Origin: BPJO01 sp037189665
GTDB lineage: Bacteria > Planctomycetota > Phycisphaerae > Tepidisphaerales > Tepidisphaeraceae
Reading direction: 5' to 3'
DNA length: 64,000 nt
NCBI GenBank assembly: GCA_037189665.1
Contig: JBBCIV010000128.1
Span: 1 to 64,000, forward strand
Shown: in pieces, positions 18,132 through 30,095 of the stretch
Layout of the letters: every line of letters starts with the position of its first letter
Position numbering within the stretch: the first letter of the stretch is position 1
The notes under the pieces: generated by a model
What the model was told of the DNA's origin: nothing
What the model saw: the letters and a program-made list of their open reading frames with translations, nothing else
The model's database searches: none
Program-made: the position numbers and the translations under genes

Positions 18132-19202
18132 ATGACCGCAGCCGATCCCTCACCGATCGCCACCGCAATCCCGTCGAAATGGGCGGCCGTCGCCCTTAGA
18201 TGGGGAAAGGCGTGCGTGGTCGCATCCTCTCTGACGCTGGCGTTCACGGAATCCCTCGGCTCCACTTGGCCAGCGGTACTGCTCACGCCATACGTGCCGC
18301 AATGGGCGTGCATCGCAACGATCGGGCTGTTGCTGATCCTCAGCACGCGCATGACTGGTCCCCGACCTTGGAAACCGGACCACATCTTCCTTGCCGCCGG
18401 CGCGGTTTCCGCGATCTACTTCGCCGCCGTCACGTGGAACGCCGTGCCGTGGCGAATCGTCGCGCCCGCGGCCCGGCTGGCCGACGAGAAGTCGCTCAGC
18501 GCGATCAAGCTCGTCTACGCCAACGTTCACACCGGCAACGCCGATACACGGCCGCTGCTGCAGCTCGTTCATGATGAAGATCCGGACGTCATCGTCCTCG
18601 TCGAGATCAACTCCAGCTGGACTCGCGAGCTGACGTCGCTCAACGCAGCTTATCCGCATCGACGTGTCGTGCCGGACGATGCGGGCAACTTCGGCATCGG
18701 CTTCTGGACCCGTCTGAAGGTCGTCGATGCGCAACTGGTGCTGCTGAAACCGGAGGAGCCCGATACGCTCTACGACACCCCCCAACTCGACGCGATGCTC
18801 GAAATCGAACTCGCCGACGGCACGCGCCGGCCGATCCATCTGCTCGGCCTTCATCCCCTCCCGCCGATCCGCCCGGGCAACACCCGCGCCCGCGACGCGG
18901 TCATGACCGGCGCTGCCGAAAGCATTATTCGGCATCCCGATATCGCGACGATCGTCGCCGGCGATCTGAATGCGTCGCGATACTGCCGCGTCGTTCAGCA
19001 GTTCGCGCGGTCGGCATCACTCCACGATGCGGCCTCAACGCTGCGATTCAGTTGGCCGAACACGTGGTCACGGTGGGCGATGGGCATTCGCATCGACCAC
19101 CTGCTGGCATCGGATCACTGGCGAGTGGCCGACGTGCATCAGGGCCGCGACATCGGCTCAGATCACCTGCCAATCGTTTCAGAATTGCACCTGATCAGAT
19201 AA
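18132..19202 (+). CDS. Membrane-bound endonuclease/exonuclease/phosphatase-family protein
   Basis: A 356-aa protein with about three N-terminal transmembrane helices (within residues 20-115) and a C-terminal EEP domain. Family landmarks are LVYANVHTGNAD, the metal Glu in DVIVLVEINSSW, GDLNASRYCR, and the terminal IDHLLASDHWRV...GSDHLPIVSEL with the catalytic Asp-His pair. This architecture is common among exported EEP proteins of unknown substrate. It is convergent with the sensor kinase, only 10 bp between stops. Confidence 0.87.
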   Translation: MTAADPSPIATAIPSKWAAVALRWGKACVVASSLTLAFTESLGSTWPAVLLTPYVPQWACIATIGLLLILSTRMTGPRPWKPDHIFLAAGAVSAIYFAAVTWNAVPWRIVAPAARLADEKSLSAIKLVYANVHTGNADTRPLLQLVHDEDPDVIVLVEINSSWTRELTSLNAAYPHRRVVPDDAGNFGIGFWTRLKVVDAQLVLLKPEEPDTLYDTPQLDAMLEIELADGTRRPIHLLGLHPLPPIRPGNTRARDAVMTGAAESIIRHPDIATIVAGDLNASRYCRVVQQFARSASLHDAASTLRFSWPNTWSRWAMGIRIDHLLASDHWRVADVHQGRDIGSDHLPIVSELHLIR

Positions 19203-19212
19203 GAAACCGGGC

Positions 19213-21390
19213 TTACGAAGCGCCAACGCTGGTCGGCCGCATGCCGGCGGCGTTTCTGAGGGCGTCGAGGAGAGTTTCGCTCGGGCCGCTCTTGGTGAGA
19301 TAGGCGCAGGCGCCCGCTTCCCGCATGGCGGAGGCCATGTCTTCGCGTTCGTGCATCGATAGGCCGATGATGCGCGTGGCCGGCAATTCACGGACGACCG
19401 CGCTGGTGACCTGCACGCCGTTGAGACCAGGCATGCTAACGTCGACGATCATGACGTCCGGCTGCAGCCGGCGTGCCATCTCCAGTGCCTGTTCACCATC
19501 GGCGGCCTCGCCGACGAGCTCCACGTATGGCTCCTGTTCGATCAGCGAGATCAGCCCTTCGCGGAACATGCCGTGATCGTCCGCCACCAGAACGCGCGTA
19601 CGCGTCAGTTCGCCCGACGGCTGTGATGCTCGCAAGTTGACGACCTCCCACGATCCCTCGCTCATGTCCTGTACCGCCTCGGACATCGGCAACACGATCT
19701 CCACCGTCGTCCCTTCGTTCAGCACACTTGCGATGTGCGCCACTCCGCCGATGAGCGACAACCGCTCGCGCAGGCTGAAGAGGCCGAACGACCCCTGAGT
19801 CGCCTGTTTCTCCGCCATGGTCTGCACGTCAAACCCACAGCCGCGATCCGAGACGCTCAGTCGCAGCAGGCCCTCCTCCTGCCAAAGTCGTACCGTCGCG
19901 ACATCGACGCCGGCATGCTTGGTGATGTTGAAAAGCAGTTCGCGGGCGCACTCGAACAGGATCGCGCGGATCTGCTCGCTCTCGGGCTCGACGCCCTCCT
20001 GCGCTTCGATCTCCACCTTCAGGTTCTGGTCGCGTTCCATCCGGCGTGCCAGCCACTGAAGCGCCGGCGTCAGCCCCGCATCGTGCAGCAGCGGTGGCGT
20101 GAGTTCCGTCACCAGCGAACGCGACGCCTGGATCGCCTGGTCAAGCAAACCCTCGATCTGCTTCATCATCGTAGTCTGCGACTCATCCTCCATCCGCCCG
20201 CGCACCAGTCCGGCCTTCAGCTTGGCAGCGGAAACGAGCTGCTGAAATTCGTCGTGTAGCAACTGGGCGAGCCGTCGGCGCTCGCGCGACTCGGCTTCGG
20301 TCAGCTCGAGCGTCAACGCCCGTAATTGCTCAGCCCGCCGCTGCGCGACGGCGGTGCGATCTCGGACGCGCGCCTCGAGTGTGGCATTAAGCGCTTCCAG
20401 TTCTTCCCGGCCGCGTCGCTCGACTTCGTCGGCGCGCTTGCGATCGGTGACGTCCAGCAGCAACACGGTGATCTGCGACGGCTTGCCCTGTTCATCGCGC
20501 AGCAACGTCGCAACCATCTCCACCCACGTATCCACGCCCAGGTGGCGGAATCGAAGCTCCGCGTGCTGTCGCTCGGTCTGGCCGAGCTGCAACGGCGACA
20601 GATCGGGAAGCGCGCCGACGCCGTCTTCCGCCCGGCGAAGGTCGGAGAGCGTCATTCGCGGCAGGCGTTCGCGCGGCTGCGCGGTAAGGCGACAGAAGGC
20701 GTCGTTGAAGCGGGTGACGCGGTTGTTCACCGCGTCGATCTGCGCGATGCCGACGGCGGCGCTCTCGAAGATGACGCGGAGTTCGGCCTCGCTCGACTGC
20801 AGCGCCTGCTCGATCCGCTTGCGGTCCGACACGTCCACCGCGCTGCCGATCAGGTGGGTAATATTGGCGTTCTCGTCGTACAGCGGCGTGATCATCCAGT
20901 CGATCCACCGTAACGCCCCGCCGGCGATGCGAACCCGCACGTCGTACCGCGACGGCTCGCCGGCCGCGGCGCGGTCGATGGCCTGGCGGAGCAACAACTG
21001 CGCAGTGGGAGAGTACGACCACCAGTACGTATCCCACAGCTTTCGACCTTTGACGTCCTGCGCCATGATGCCAGCGGCGCGGAGCGGCGGCGTGTTGACC
21101 TCAACGAGCGTGCCGTCGGGCGTGCAGACGGAGACGAACGCGAACAGGCTGTTCAGCACCCGCCGCATCTGCCGCTCGCCCCCGCCCATCAGGTCTCCGG
21201 ACGGGCGCGGCTGCGAGGCATTCCCAGTGTTTGCGATTCGCGCGTTGGCTTCCAGAAGTGCGTCATAGCGTTTCTGCAACGCCTGCCTGGCCGCACGCTC
21301 CTCCTCAAGTACCGCCTGAAGATCGACAGCCGGCGGCGGCGCGGAGGATGCGCCTGAGAAGATTCGCTTGAGCCAGGTCATCCAGTCCAC
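19213..21390 (-). CDS. PAS sensor histidine kinase with C-terminal receiver domain
   Basis: A 725-aa cytosolic hybrid kinase. Order: short hydrophobic/coil N-terminus; a PAS domain around residues 75-195 with its PAC segment (YDVRVRIAGGALRWIDW); a second PAS near 200-325 (FESAAVGIAQIDAVNNRVTRFN); a HisKA_3 dimerisation segment with the phospho-His in RRRLAQLLHDEFQQLVSAA; an HATPase domain with VSDRGCGFDV and GSFGLFSLRERL; and a receiver domain from about 600 (VLVADDHGMFREGL, acceptor Asp in DVMIVDVSMPGLNG). The receiver is NarL-like but has no HTH. It starts 1 bp after the response-regulator stop, so the two are one transcript. Confidence 0.92.
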   Translation of the reverse strand: MDWMTWLKRIFSGASSAPPPAVDLQAVLEEERAARQALQKRYDALLEANARIANTGNASQPRPSGDLMGGGERQMRRVLNSLFAFVSVCTPDGTLVEVNTPPLRAAGIMAQDVKGRKLWDTYWWSYSPTAQLLLRQAIDRAAAGEPSRYDVRVRIAGGALRWIDWMITPLYDENANITHLIGSAVDVSDRKRIEQALQSSEAELRVIFESAAVGIAQIDAVNNRVTRFNDAFCRLTAQPRERLPRMTLSDLRRAEDGVGALPDLSPLQLGQTERQHAELRFRHLGVDTWVEMVATLLRDEQGKPSQITVLLLDVTDRKRADEVERRGREELEALNATLEARVRDRTAVAQRRAEQLRALTLELTEAESRERRRLAQLLHDEFQQLVSAAKLKAGLVRGRMEDESQTTMMKQIEGLLDQAIQASRSLVTELTPPLLHDAGLTPALQWLARRMERDQNLKVEIEAQEGVEPESEQIRAILFECARELLFNITKHAGVDVATVRLWQEEGLLRLSVSDRGCGFDVQTMAEKQATQGSFGLFSLRERLSLIGGVAHIASVLNEGTTVEIVLPMSEAVQDMSEGSWEVVNLRASQPSGELTRTRVLVADDHGMFREGLISLIEQEPYVELVGEAADGEQALEMARRLQPDVMIVDVSMPGLNGVQVTSAVVRELPATRIIGLSMHEREDMASAMREAGACAYLTKSGPSETLLDALRNAAGMRPTSVGAS

Positions 21391-21391
21391 A

Positions 21392-22066
21392 TTACGTCGC
21401 CTGCGCCAGCGACCACTCGATCGCGTAGCGCAGCAGTTCCGGGCCGCTTTGCAGGTGCAACTTCTGCTTGAGATGCTCGCGATAGGTTTCGACCGTCTTC
21501 ACGCTCAGGCATAGCTTGTCGGCGATCTTCGACGTCGTCATGCCCTGGCCGAGCAGGTGCAGCACTTCGAGTTCGCGATCGCTGAGCGACTCGACCGGGC
21601 TCGCTGGCGTCGTCTGCCCGGCGCCGACCAGCTTGCCCAGCAGCCGATCGCTGATCGCGGGGCTGAGGTGAATCTTACCGCTCAACACCGTACGGATGGC
21701 GTTCAGCAGCGTTTCGGGTGGTTCCTGCTTCATCAGGTAACCCTTGGCGCCGGCGCGCAGCGCGCGTTCGGCGTAGATCTGCTCGTCGTGCATGCTGTAG
21801 GCGAGCATGCGGACTTCGGCATCACGGAACATGAGCTGCTTCATCAATTCAAGACCGTTGTTACCGTCGAGCGAGACGTCGATGATGACGATGTCCGGCT
21901 TGTTCTCGCTGACAAGTTTGAAGGCCTCCTGCATCGTGCCCGCCTCGGCGACGACTTTAAGATCCGCCTGGCTGTTGATCGCCTCGGCGACGCCGCGGCG
22001 GAGCATGGGGTGATCGTCCACCAGCATGACTTGGTACGGGTCGGAATTCGTTTTTGAGCGAGCCAT
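21392..22066 (-). CDS. NarL/FixJ-type response regulator
   Basis: A 224-aa regulator that should be phosphorylated by the kinase encoded directly downstream. The receiver domain (VMLVDDHPMLRRGVAEAI) has the acceptor Asp in DIVIIDVSLDGNNG and the switch Lys in AGAKGYLMKQ. A LuxR-type HTH closes the protein (LSDRELEVLHLLGQGMTTSK, then LSVKTVETYREHLKQKL). The start at 22066 is supported by GGAGG at 22072-22076; a longer version from 22111 is unlikely. Its target genes are unknown. Confidence 0.93.
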   Translation of the reverse strand: MARSKTNSDPYQVMLVDDHPMLRRGVAEAINSQADLKVVAEAGTMQEAFKLVSENKPDIVIIDVSLDGNNGLELMKQLMFRDAEVRMLAYSMHDEQIYAERALRAGAKGYLMKQEPPETLLNAIRTVLSGKIHLSPAISDRLLGKLVGAGQTTPASPVESLSDRELEVLHLLGQGMTTSKIADKLCLSVKTVETYREHLKQKLHLQSGPELLRYAIEWSLAQAT

Positions 22067-22155
22067 CGTGGCCTCCAGAAAAAGCCCGCCACGACGCGAC
22101 TGCCGCGACAAGCAGGTACTTCATACAACAGTAGTCATCCGCTTTCACCGCTGTA

Positions 22156-24666
22156 TCAGGAATCTCCTGACGGGGACTCAATAATCCAAATCGTTGGACG
22201 CACACATGAAATTGATTTCATCTCCGCGACTTCTCGTAACCCCGTTCGCTCACCTGAAAACAGGTCGGTCGCCTGGCAGCCGTGCGCGAATGCCGGTAGC
22301 CGGATCGTGGTTTTCCGCCAACCCTGCTGCGCATCAGGTGTTGCGACGAGCCGCGGCACGACCACTACGACGCCCGCCCGATCATGAATGCGAGCAAACG
22401 CGAACGCGTTGTTGGCCCCCGGACCGCAAAGCGTAAGAGGTCGATAATCCGCTTCCACGCAGAACGGCCGATGCTGCCGTCGCCATTGAAGCGATCGGAC
22501 ATGCAAACGGAGTTTTGCGCGATCGAGATCGGCGGGGTCAATGTCGACGTCGGACTCATTGTTCAACAGCCGTCGGCGTCGGTCGAAATCCACCGGCCGG
22601 CGGTTGTCGGGGTCGACAAGGCTGAGATCGGTCAGTTCCGTGCCCTGATAGGTGTCCGGCACGCCGGGCGCCCATAGCTTGAGCGCTGTCTGCGACAGAC
22701 TATTCACCACCCCCGCTGCCGCAACACGCTTCTGGAACGGGAGTAAGAACTGCTGGAACGCGCGGCCCCTCGCGGGGTGGATCAGGCGATCGACCAACTC
22801 ATGCACTGCGCGTTCGTACGACTCATCCGGCCTCGTCCAGTTCGTCCGCTGCTTCGCCTCGCGCAGCGCTTTGGTCATATAGGCCTTAATCCGATCCGCA
22901 AAATCCGGCGACTCGACCCACGCCCCCACCAGCGTTTGATACAGCAAATATTCATCATTCGGGTGAACGGATGAACCGTTCACCTCCCGCCACTTCAACA
23001 CCTGCTCGCGCCATTCGGCTGGCCATTCCGACAGCACGTTGATCCGCGCCCGAACGTCTTCCGCGCGCTTCGTGTCATGCGTCGATAACGTCGAGAGCGC
23101 GCCCGGCCAGCGATATTGCCGCTCGGCAAAGTATCGATGCAACACGTCCGCTCCGATCCCGAACCGCCCCGGCTGGCCGCCCACTTCGTTCAGCGAGATC
23201 AGGCGGTGATAGCGGTAGAACGCCGTATCTTCGATGCCCTTAGCGGTAACCGGGCTCGTCAATTGTTGGAACTTGCCGGCGAACCGCGCCTGCCTGGCGC
23301 GAACCGATTCATCCCCCCATTGCCGCAGCAGCGTCTGCTCGATCAGATTAAACACGCCCGGCGCGATTTGTGGCGACGTCTCCCTCGCCCGCGTCACGGC
23401 CGCCCGCACGTGGGCGGCGTCGCGCTTGTCGATCGTCTTTTCGGTGATGTACGTTCGATATACCTCGAACCGCGCCACCACCTCGCGCAGCCCCGCGCGA
23501 AGTTGGCGGAACGTGAAATCACGATAGCGGCGGTCGAGCTGCGACAGCGCGTCAAGCTCGCGCGTGAGCATGTGCAGTTCGCTCGCCATCGTGTTTTCGA
23601 GAATGTGCAGCTTGCTCTCGTATCCCACCTGATCGACGTCGAGATGCTCGCCGGTGAACTCGTCGTAGATGGCGGTCATCTCACGCTCGTTCGCGGAATG
23701 GACCTGCAACGCGTTCACGTGAATGAGGAAGTCGTAACCGCTCGTCCCGTGCGCCTTCCAGTCGTCCCGCAGCGGTTCCTCCATCGCGAGGATCTTCTCC
23801 GCCAAGACATACGGCGACCCGGCGCGTTGTTGCAATCGCTCGAAGTATTGCGCGGGATCGAACAGCCCGTCGGGATGATCCAGCCGCAGGCCGGTGATCT
23901 TGCCCTCTTCCAGCAGGCGGAAGATGACCTGGTGCGCCGCCTCGAATACGTCGAGCCGCTCCATCGCGATCGCCGCCAGTGTATTGACGTCGAAAAATCT
24001 GCGATAGTTGATTTCGTCGCCCGCCGCGAGCCAGTAGGCGAGGCGGTAGAACTGGCCGCACAGCACACGATCGAGGTCGTCGACGTTCGCGTTCACCGCC
24101 TCGACATCCACGCCTTTGAACGGCTTCGACACCGGAAAGCGCTTGTCGAAATACGCAACCTTCGCCTCGCCCCGCTCGCGCACAAGCCGGATCTCGCCCG
24201 CCGCCAGCGCGTCGCCGTAGGGTTGACCGAGGACGGGGAGGAGGATCTTGTTTCGCATCGACGCGCGATGCCCACCCTCCCAATCGACGTCGAACGATCG
24301 GCCGTGCGCGCCGTCTGGGCCGTTTTCGAGCAGGTCGTTCCACCAGGGATTATCGTTGGTATCGACGCCGACATGGTTGGGCACGACGTCGAGCAAGTAA
24401 CCCATGCCGAGCGATCGGAGCTCGTCGATCCACGCGTCGAAGTGCTCGGGCTTCAGCTCGGGGTTAAGCTTCGAGTGGTCGATCACGTCGTACCCATGCG
24501 TGCTGCCCGCGGCGGCGGCGAGGATGGGCGAGGTGTAAACATCGGTGATGCCGAGGTCATGCAGGTAGTCGGCGATCTGCCTCGCGTGCTCGAAGGTGAA
24601 CCGGCCGTGCAGTTGCAGGCGGTAGGTAGAGCCAGGTATGCGAGGATGATGAGCGGCGTTGGTCAT
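22156..24666 (-). CDS. treY: Malto-oligosyltrehalose synthase
   Basis: An 836-aa GH13 enzyme that rearranges the reducing-end alpha-1,4 bond of maltodextrin into alpha-1,1, giving maltooligosyltrehalose. The N-terminus PGSTYRLQLHGRFTFEHARQ is typical of TreY. Also seen are LLDVVPNHVG (region I), ITGLRLDHPDGLFDPAQYF (nucleophile Asp), VLAEKILAMEEPLRDDW (acid/base Glu) and FPALSTLSTHDTKR-type region IV (GALSTLSTHDTKRAEDVR). The start overlaps the treZ stop by 4 bp. It works with the upstream TreZ and GlgX to make trehalose from glycogen. Confidence 0.96.
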   Translation of the reverse strand: MTNAAHHPRIPGSTYRLQLHGRFTFEHARQIADYLHDLGITDVYTSPILAAAAGSTHGYDVIDHSKLNPELKPEHFDAWIDELRSLGMGYLLDVVPNHVGVDTNDNPWWNDLLENGPDGAHGRSFDVDWEGGHRASMRNKILLPVLGQPYGDALAAGEIRLVRERGEAKVAYFDKRFPVSKPFKGVDVEAVNANVDDLDRVLCGQFYRLAYWLAAGDEINYRRFFDVNTLAAIAMERLDVFEAAHQVIFRLLEEGKITGLRLDHPDGLFDPAQYFERLQQRAGSPYVLAEKILAMEEPLRDDWKAHGTSGYDFLIHVNALQVHSANEREMTAIYDEFTGEHLDVDQVGYESKLHILENTMASELHMLTRELDALSQLDRRYRDFTFRQLRAGLREVVARFEVYRTYITEKTIDKRDAAHVRAAVTRARETSPQIAPGVFNLIEQTLLRQWGDESVRARQARFAGKFQQLTSPVTAKGIEDTAFYRYHRLISLNEVGGQPGRFGIGADVLHRYFAERQYRWPGALSTLSTHDTKRAEDVRARINVLSEWPAEWREQVLKWREVNGSSVHPNDEYLLYQTLVGAWVESPDFADRIKAYMTKALREAKQRTNWTRPDESYERAVHELVDRLIHPARGRAFQQFLLPFQKRVAAAGVVNSLSQTALKLWAPGVPDTYQGTELTDLSLVDPDNRRPVDFDRRRRLLNNESDVDIDPADLDRAKLRLHVRSLQWRRQHRPFCVEADYRPLTLCGPGANNAFAFARIHDRAGVVVVVPRLVATPDAQQGWRKTTIRLPAFAHGCQATDLFSGERTGLREVAEMKSISCVRPTIWIIESPSGDS

Positions 24667-26549
24667 GCGTCCACCGTCCTCAGCAGTTGAGCGCTTCGGC
24701 CGGGGATGTGCCAGACGCCCGCTTTCGTCTCAGCCGGCCTCACGCCGTGGCCGCCGAAACGCGGCTCTTCACTGCTGAGCATCACTTCCCATCGTTTGCC
24801 CTCCGGCGCCGCCAGCAATGGTTCGGGACAGACGAACAGGTGCTCGTCGCCGTCCTGGTTATGCAGCAGCAGCCGGTCATCGTTGTGCTGGCCGAAGAAC
24901 CGCACCGCCATCGCGCCGTGGCCGAGTACGGCGCCGTCGATCGACTTTTCCCGCTGCGATCGTCGCAGTACCGGGTCGTTGCGTCGGATGCGGATCAGCT
25001 CGCGCGTCAGCAACAACATCTGGGCGTGTCCATCACGATCGCGTTCGGCCCATCGGAGCTTGGAGGAACGGAACGTCGCTTCGCTCGAAGGATCGAGCAG
25101 TGAGGCAACCATGGCCGGGTCCTGCATCGATTCGAATTGCGTGATCTCGGCGATGCGTCCGGCGCGGATGAGCCTGGCGATGTCTTCGCCCATATCAGTG
25201 AAGTAGTTGAAATCCGTTGACGCGGCCCACTCCTGGCCCTGGAACAGCATTGGCGTCTGCGGGGCAAGTAGCAGCAGCATCGTCATCGCGCGCAGTTCGT
25301 CGACGCCCGCCAGCTTGCCGATCCGATGTCCGCGGCCGAAATTGGCGATCTGGTCGTGGTTCTGGATGTAGTTGACGAAGGCGCTGGGCGGCAGGTCGAG
25401 CGCGGGCGTGCCGCGGCGCTTGCCCTGCCATTTGTATCGCTGGCCCTGGAACAAATACCCGTACTTCATCGCCGACAGCAGTTCCTGCGGCCGGCCGAGG
25501 TAGTCGGTCAGGTACGCCTCGCTACGGCCGGTGAGGGCGACGAAGGCGGAGTGGTGGAAATCGTCGTTCCACAGCGCGTCCATCGCGTGTCCGCCTTGCG
25601 ACTCCGGCCGCACGATCACCGTGTGCTGTGGTTCGTTCTCGCTGATCAGGTAAACACGCTTCTTCCCGGCCGTCTTCCTCGCGACGCGGCTCAGGTCGCG
25701 CAGGATGTGTGATCCGCCGTCGTCGAAGATCGCCTGCGTGGCGTCGAAGCGATAGCCGTCAACGTGAAACTCGTCGATCCAGTATTTGGCGTTGGCGAGG
25801 AAGAACTCGCGAACGCCATCGCTGCCCTCGCCATCGAAGTTGATCGCCGTGCCCCAGTTGGTCTTGTGGCGCGTCGAGAAGAAGGTGTCGGTGAACTGCC
25901 CAACGTGGTTGCCGTCCGGGCCGAAGTGGTTGTAGACGACGTCGAGGATGACCGCGATGCCCAGCGCGTGCGCCCGATCCACAAACGCTCGCATGTCGTC
26001 GGGCCGGCCGTAGTTGCGCGTGGGGGCGAAGAGGTTCACGCCATCGTACCCCCAGTTCCAACGTCCGGGACATTCGTTCACGGGCAGCACCTCGATGCAG
26101 GTGATGCCGAGGTCGCGCAGCGCCGGCAGCCGGTCGATCGCCGCCCGCCAAGTACCCTCTTCAGTAAACGTGCCGACGTGCAACTCGTACAGCACCGTGT
26201 CCGAAGGATCGACGCCCGGAAAGCCGGCGTCGGTCCACTTGAAGCCGCCGGCATCGACGACCTCGCTCAACCCATGCGGCCCTTCGGGCTGGAAGCGCGA
26301 AGCGGGATCGGCGTAGAACGGGTGGCCGTCGTCCAAGCGAAAACGATATTGCGTTCCGGCGCCGATGCCCACCACACCGCCGGCGAAGTAACCGCCTCCC
26401 TCATGGGCAAGCGCGAACTCGCCACGGCCATCGATCGCGACCGCCACCTTACGACGTTTCGGCGCCCAAACTCGAAAGTGAACGCCCTCTGCCGTGACTT
26501 CGGCGCCGATGGGCAGCCTGCGATCGACGATGGGTTCGGTGCCGGTCAT
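24663..26549 (-). CDS. treZ: Malto-oligosyltrehalose trehalohydrolase
   Basis: A 628-aa GH13 enzyme that releases free trehalose from maltooligosyltrehalose. The N-terminal CBM48-like domain has GVHFRVWAPKRRKVAVAI. The barrel shows VILDVVYNHFGPDGNH, VDGYRFDATQAIFDDG with the catalytic Asp, VYLISENEPQHT with the acid/base Glu, and VNYIQNHDQIANFGRG. It is near the usual length. A 9-bp gap separates it from glgX upstream and a 4-bp overlap joins it to treY downstream. Confidence 0.96.
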   Translation of the reverse strand: MTGTEPIVDRRLPIGAEVTAEGVHFRVWAPKRRKVAVAIDGRGEFALAHEGGGYFAGGVVGIGAGTQYRFRLDDGHPFYADPASRFQPEGPHGLSEVVDAGGFKWTDAGFPGVDPSDTVLYELHVGTFTEEGTWRAAIDRLPALRDLGITCIEVLPVNECPGRWNWGYDGVNLFAPTRNYGRPDDMRAFVDRAHALGIAVILDVVYNHFGPDGNHVGQFTDTFFSTRHKTNWGTAINFDGEGSDGVREFFLANAKYWIDEFHVDGYRFDATQAIFDDGGSHILRDLSRVARKTAGKKRVYLISENEPQHTVIVRPESQGGHAMDALWNDDFHHSAFVALTGRSEAYLTDYLGRPQELLSAMKYGYLFQGQRYKWQGKRRGTPALDLPPSAFVNYIQNHDQIANFGRGHRIGKLAGVDELRAMTMLLLLAPQTPMLFQGQEWAASTDFNYFTDMGEDIARLIRAGRIAEITQFESMQDPAMVASLLDPSSEATFRSSKLRWAERDRDGHAQMLLLTRELIRIRRNDPVLRRSQREKSIDGAVLGHGAMAVRFFGQHNDDRLLLHNQDGDEHLFVCPEPLLAAPEGKRWEVMLSSEEPRFGGHGVRPAETKAGVWHIPGRSAQLLRTVDA

Positions 26550-26558
26550 GGGCGTGGC

Positions 26559-28781
<2,223 letters not shown>

Positions 28782-28968
28782 AAACCTTTCCCTGCTATCT
28801 GGATACGTTCTCCGGTTCTATCGTACCCAGACCTCAGAGAATAGGGCCGTTTCCTATCCGCACGTGGTTAAATTCCATTTACGCCAATCCATACCATTGC
28901 AGCCGATGGAGGGGAACGGAATCGCGGAAGACGTGATGGCTGGACCTAAGGCCGAGCGCGCTTGCGCC

Positions 28969-29403
28969 CTATAGTTTGGCGCTATCGATCTCGGCAAGGT
29001 ACGTCGATGCCGCCTTCAAGATCGCCCGGGCATTGGGATAGCTCAGCCGCTTCAGCGCGCGGGACTCGTCCAGCCAGGCAAAACCGACGTGTTCGTGAGA
29101 TAGCGTGACGTCGATCGCGCTCGTGCGCGCCAGGAAGAAGACGACCGTTTTCTTGATCAGCCCGCCCTTGCGAGCGCGAAAGAAATACTCGATCTCCCTC
29201 GCGAAACCGTCGACCCAATCGGCCTGTTCGATGCCCGTCTCCTCGCGCAGCTCGCGCCGGGCGGCGGCGATGTCGTCTTCGCCGGCCTCGACGTGGCCCT
29301 TGGGGTAATCCCAGTGGCTGCCGTAATCCAGCAACAGGAACAGCCGCCCTCCCTCGGGCACCTCACGGAACAGCACGACACCAGCGGAACGCTCAAATTT
29401 CAC
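28969..29403 (-). CDS. NUDIX hydrolase, dinucleoside-tetraphosphatase-like
   Basis: A 144-aa NUDIX enzyme, close in pattern to small Ap4A hydrolases that split diadenosine tetraphosphate. The NUDIX box reads GHVEAGEDDIAAARRELREETG, with the catalytic REXXEE. It is preceded by LLDYGSHWDYPKGH and followed by REIEYFFRARKGGLIKKTVVFFL. The start is uncertain: GTG at 29403 gives the family N-terminus VKFERSAGVVLFRE, while longer versions overlap the upstream gene in low-complexity Gly/Arg sequence. No good ribosome-binding site is seen. Confidence 0.85.
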   Translation of the reverse strand: MKFERSAGVVLFREVPEGGRLFLLLDYGSHWDYPKGHVEAGEDDIAAARRELREETGIEQADWVDGFAREIEYFFRARKGGLIKKTVVFFLARTSAIDVTLSHEHVGFAWLDESRALKRLSYPNARAILKAASTYLAEIDSAKL

Positions 29404-29453
29404 GTGCAGCGTTGTAGGCGAGCACGGCGGATGACGCAAGACAACACGCGCCG

Positions 29454-30089
29454 CTACCGTTGAATCGTCGGCCAAAGCGCGATCGAGCAGAACCGATGCC
29501 CCATCCGCTCCAGAATGCCCACACTGCGCGTCTGGCGAAAACCCGCCACCACCCCCTTCTGCACCAGCACGTCTTCGAACAACTCCACGTCCTTCGCGAA
29601 GACTTCCAGCGACTCGGTGAACACCACCAGCAGCAGCCCGGCATGGCGAATGGGCGCTTCCTGTTCCATCTTCTGAAGGTCCGCCACCACGCCGTTGCGC
29701 CACTGGGCGCTATACCCGCCGTGGCGGACGCCCCCCTCGCGGAACTGGTACGCGACCTTCACCTCCAGCCACAACGCCTCGCCGGGCGGAGCCTGGTCAG
29801 GCGGATCGAAGAGCGATGGCGGCCGCGAGTCGAGCTTCAGAGGCCGGCCCAGCGGGGACAAAACCAGGTCGCACCGGCGGCGGTGCGTCAGCTTGTTGCC
29901 GACGCTCGATGGATAATGCACCTCCCGCGCCACCGAATACGCCCCGATCATCGCGGCGGCGATGCGCTCGTGCATCTGCAGTTCGTCCAGCGAGTCCAGC
30001 CCGTAAACCGCCTGCTCGGCGCGAAGCGTCCGCTCCTGCGCCTCGATCGCGTCGGCCAGCACGGAGACGATGTGAACGAAATCGAACAC
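29454..30089 (-). CDS. Uncharacterised protein with PD-(D/E)XK-like motif
   Basis: A 211-aa protein I do not recognise. Residues 72-78 read HRRRCDLVLSP and residues 103-115 EALWLEVKVAYQF. The Asp followed about 35 residues later by Glu-x-Lys on a hydrophobic strand is the arrangement of PD-(D/E)XK nuclease cores, so a nuclease-like fold is possible (inference). No signal peptide or membrane helix. It lies 6 bp after a PAP2 gene and before the NUDIX gene on the same strand, which suggests co-transcription but not a shared function. Confidence 0.7.
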   Translation of the reverse strand: MFDFVHIVSVLADAIEAQERTLRAEQAVYGLDSLDELQMHERIAAAMIGAYSVAREVHYPSSVGNKLTHRRRCDLVLSPLGRPLKLDSRPPSLFDPPDQAPPGEALWLEVKVAYQFREGGVRHGGYSAQWRNGVVADLQKMEQEAPIRHAGLLLVVFTESLEVFAKDVELFEDVLVQKGVVAGFRQTRSVGILERMGHRFCSIALWPTIQR

Positions 30090-30095
30090 CGCGTA

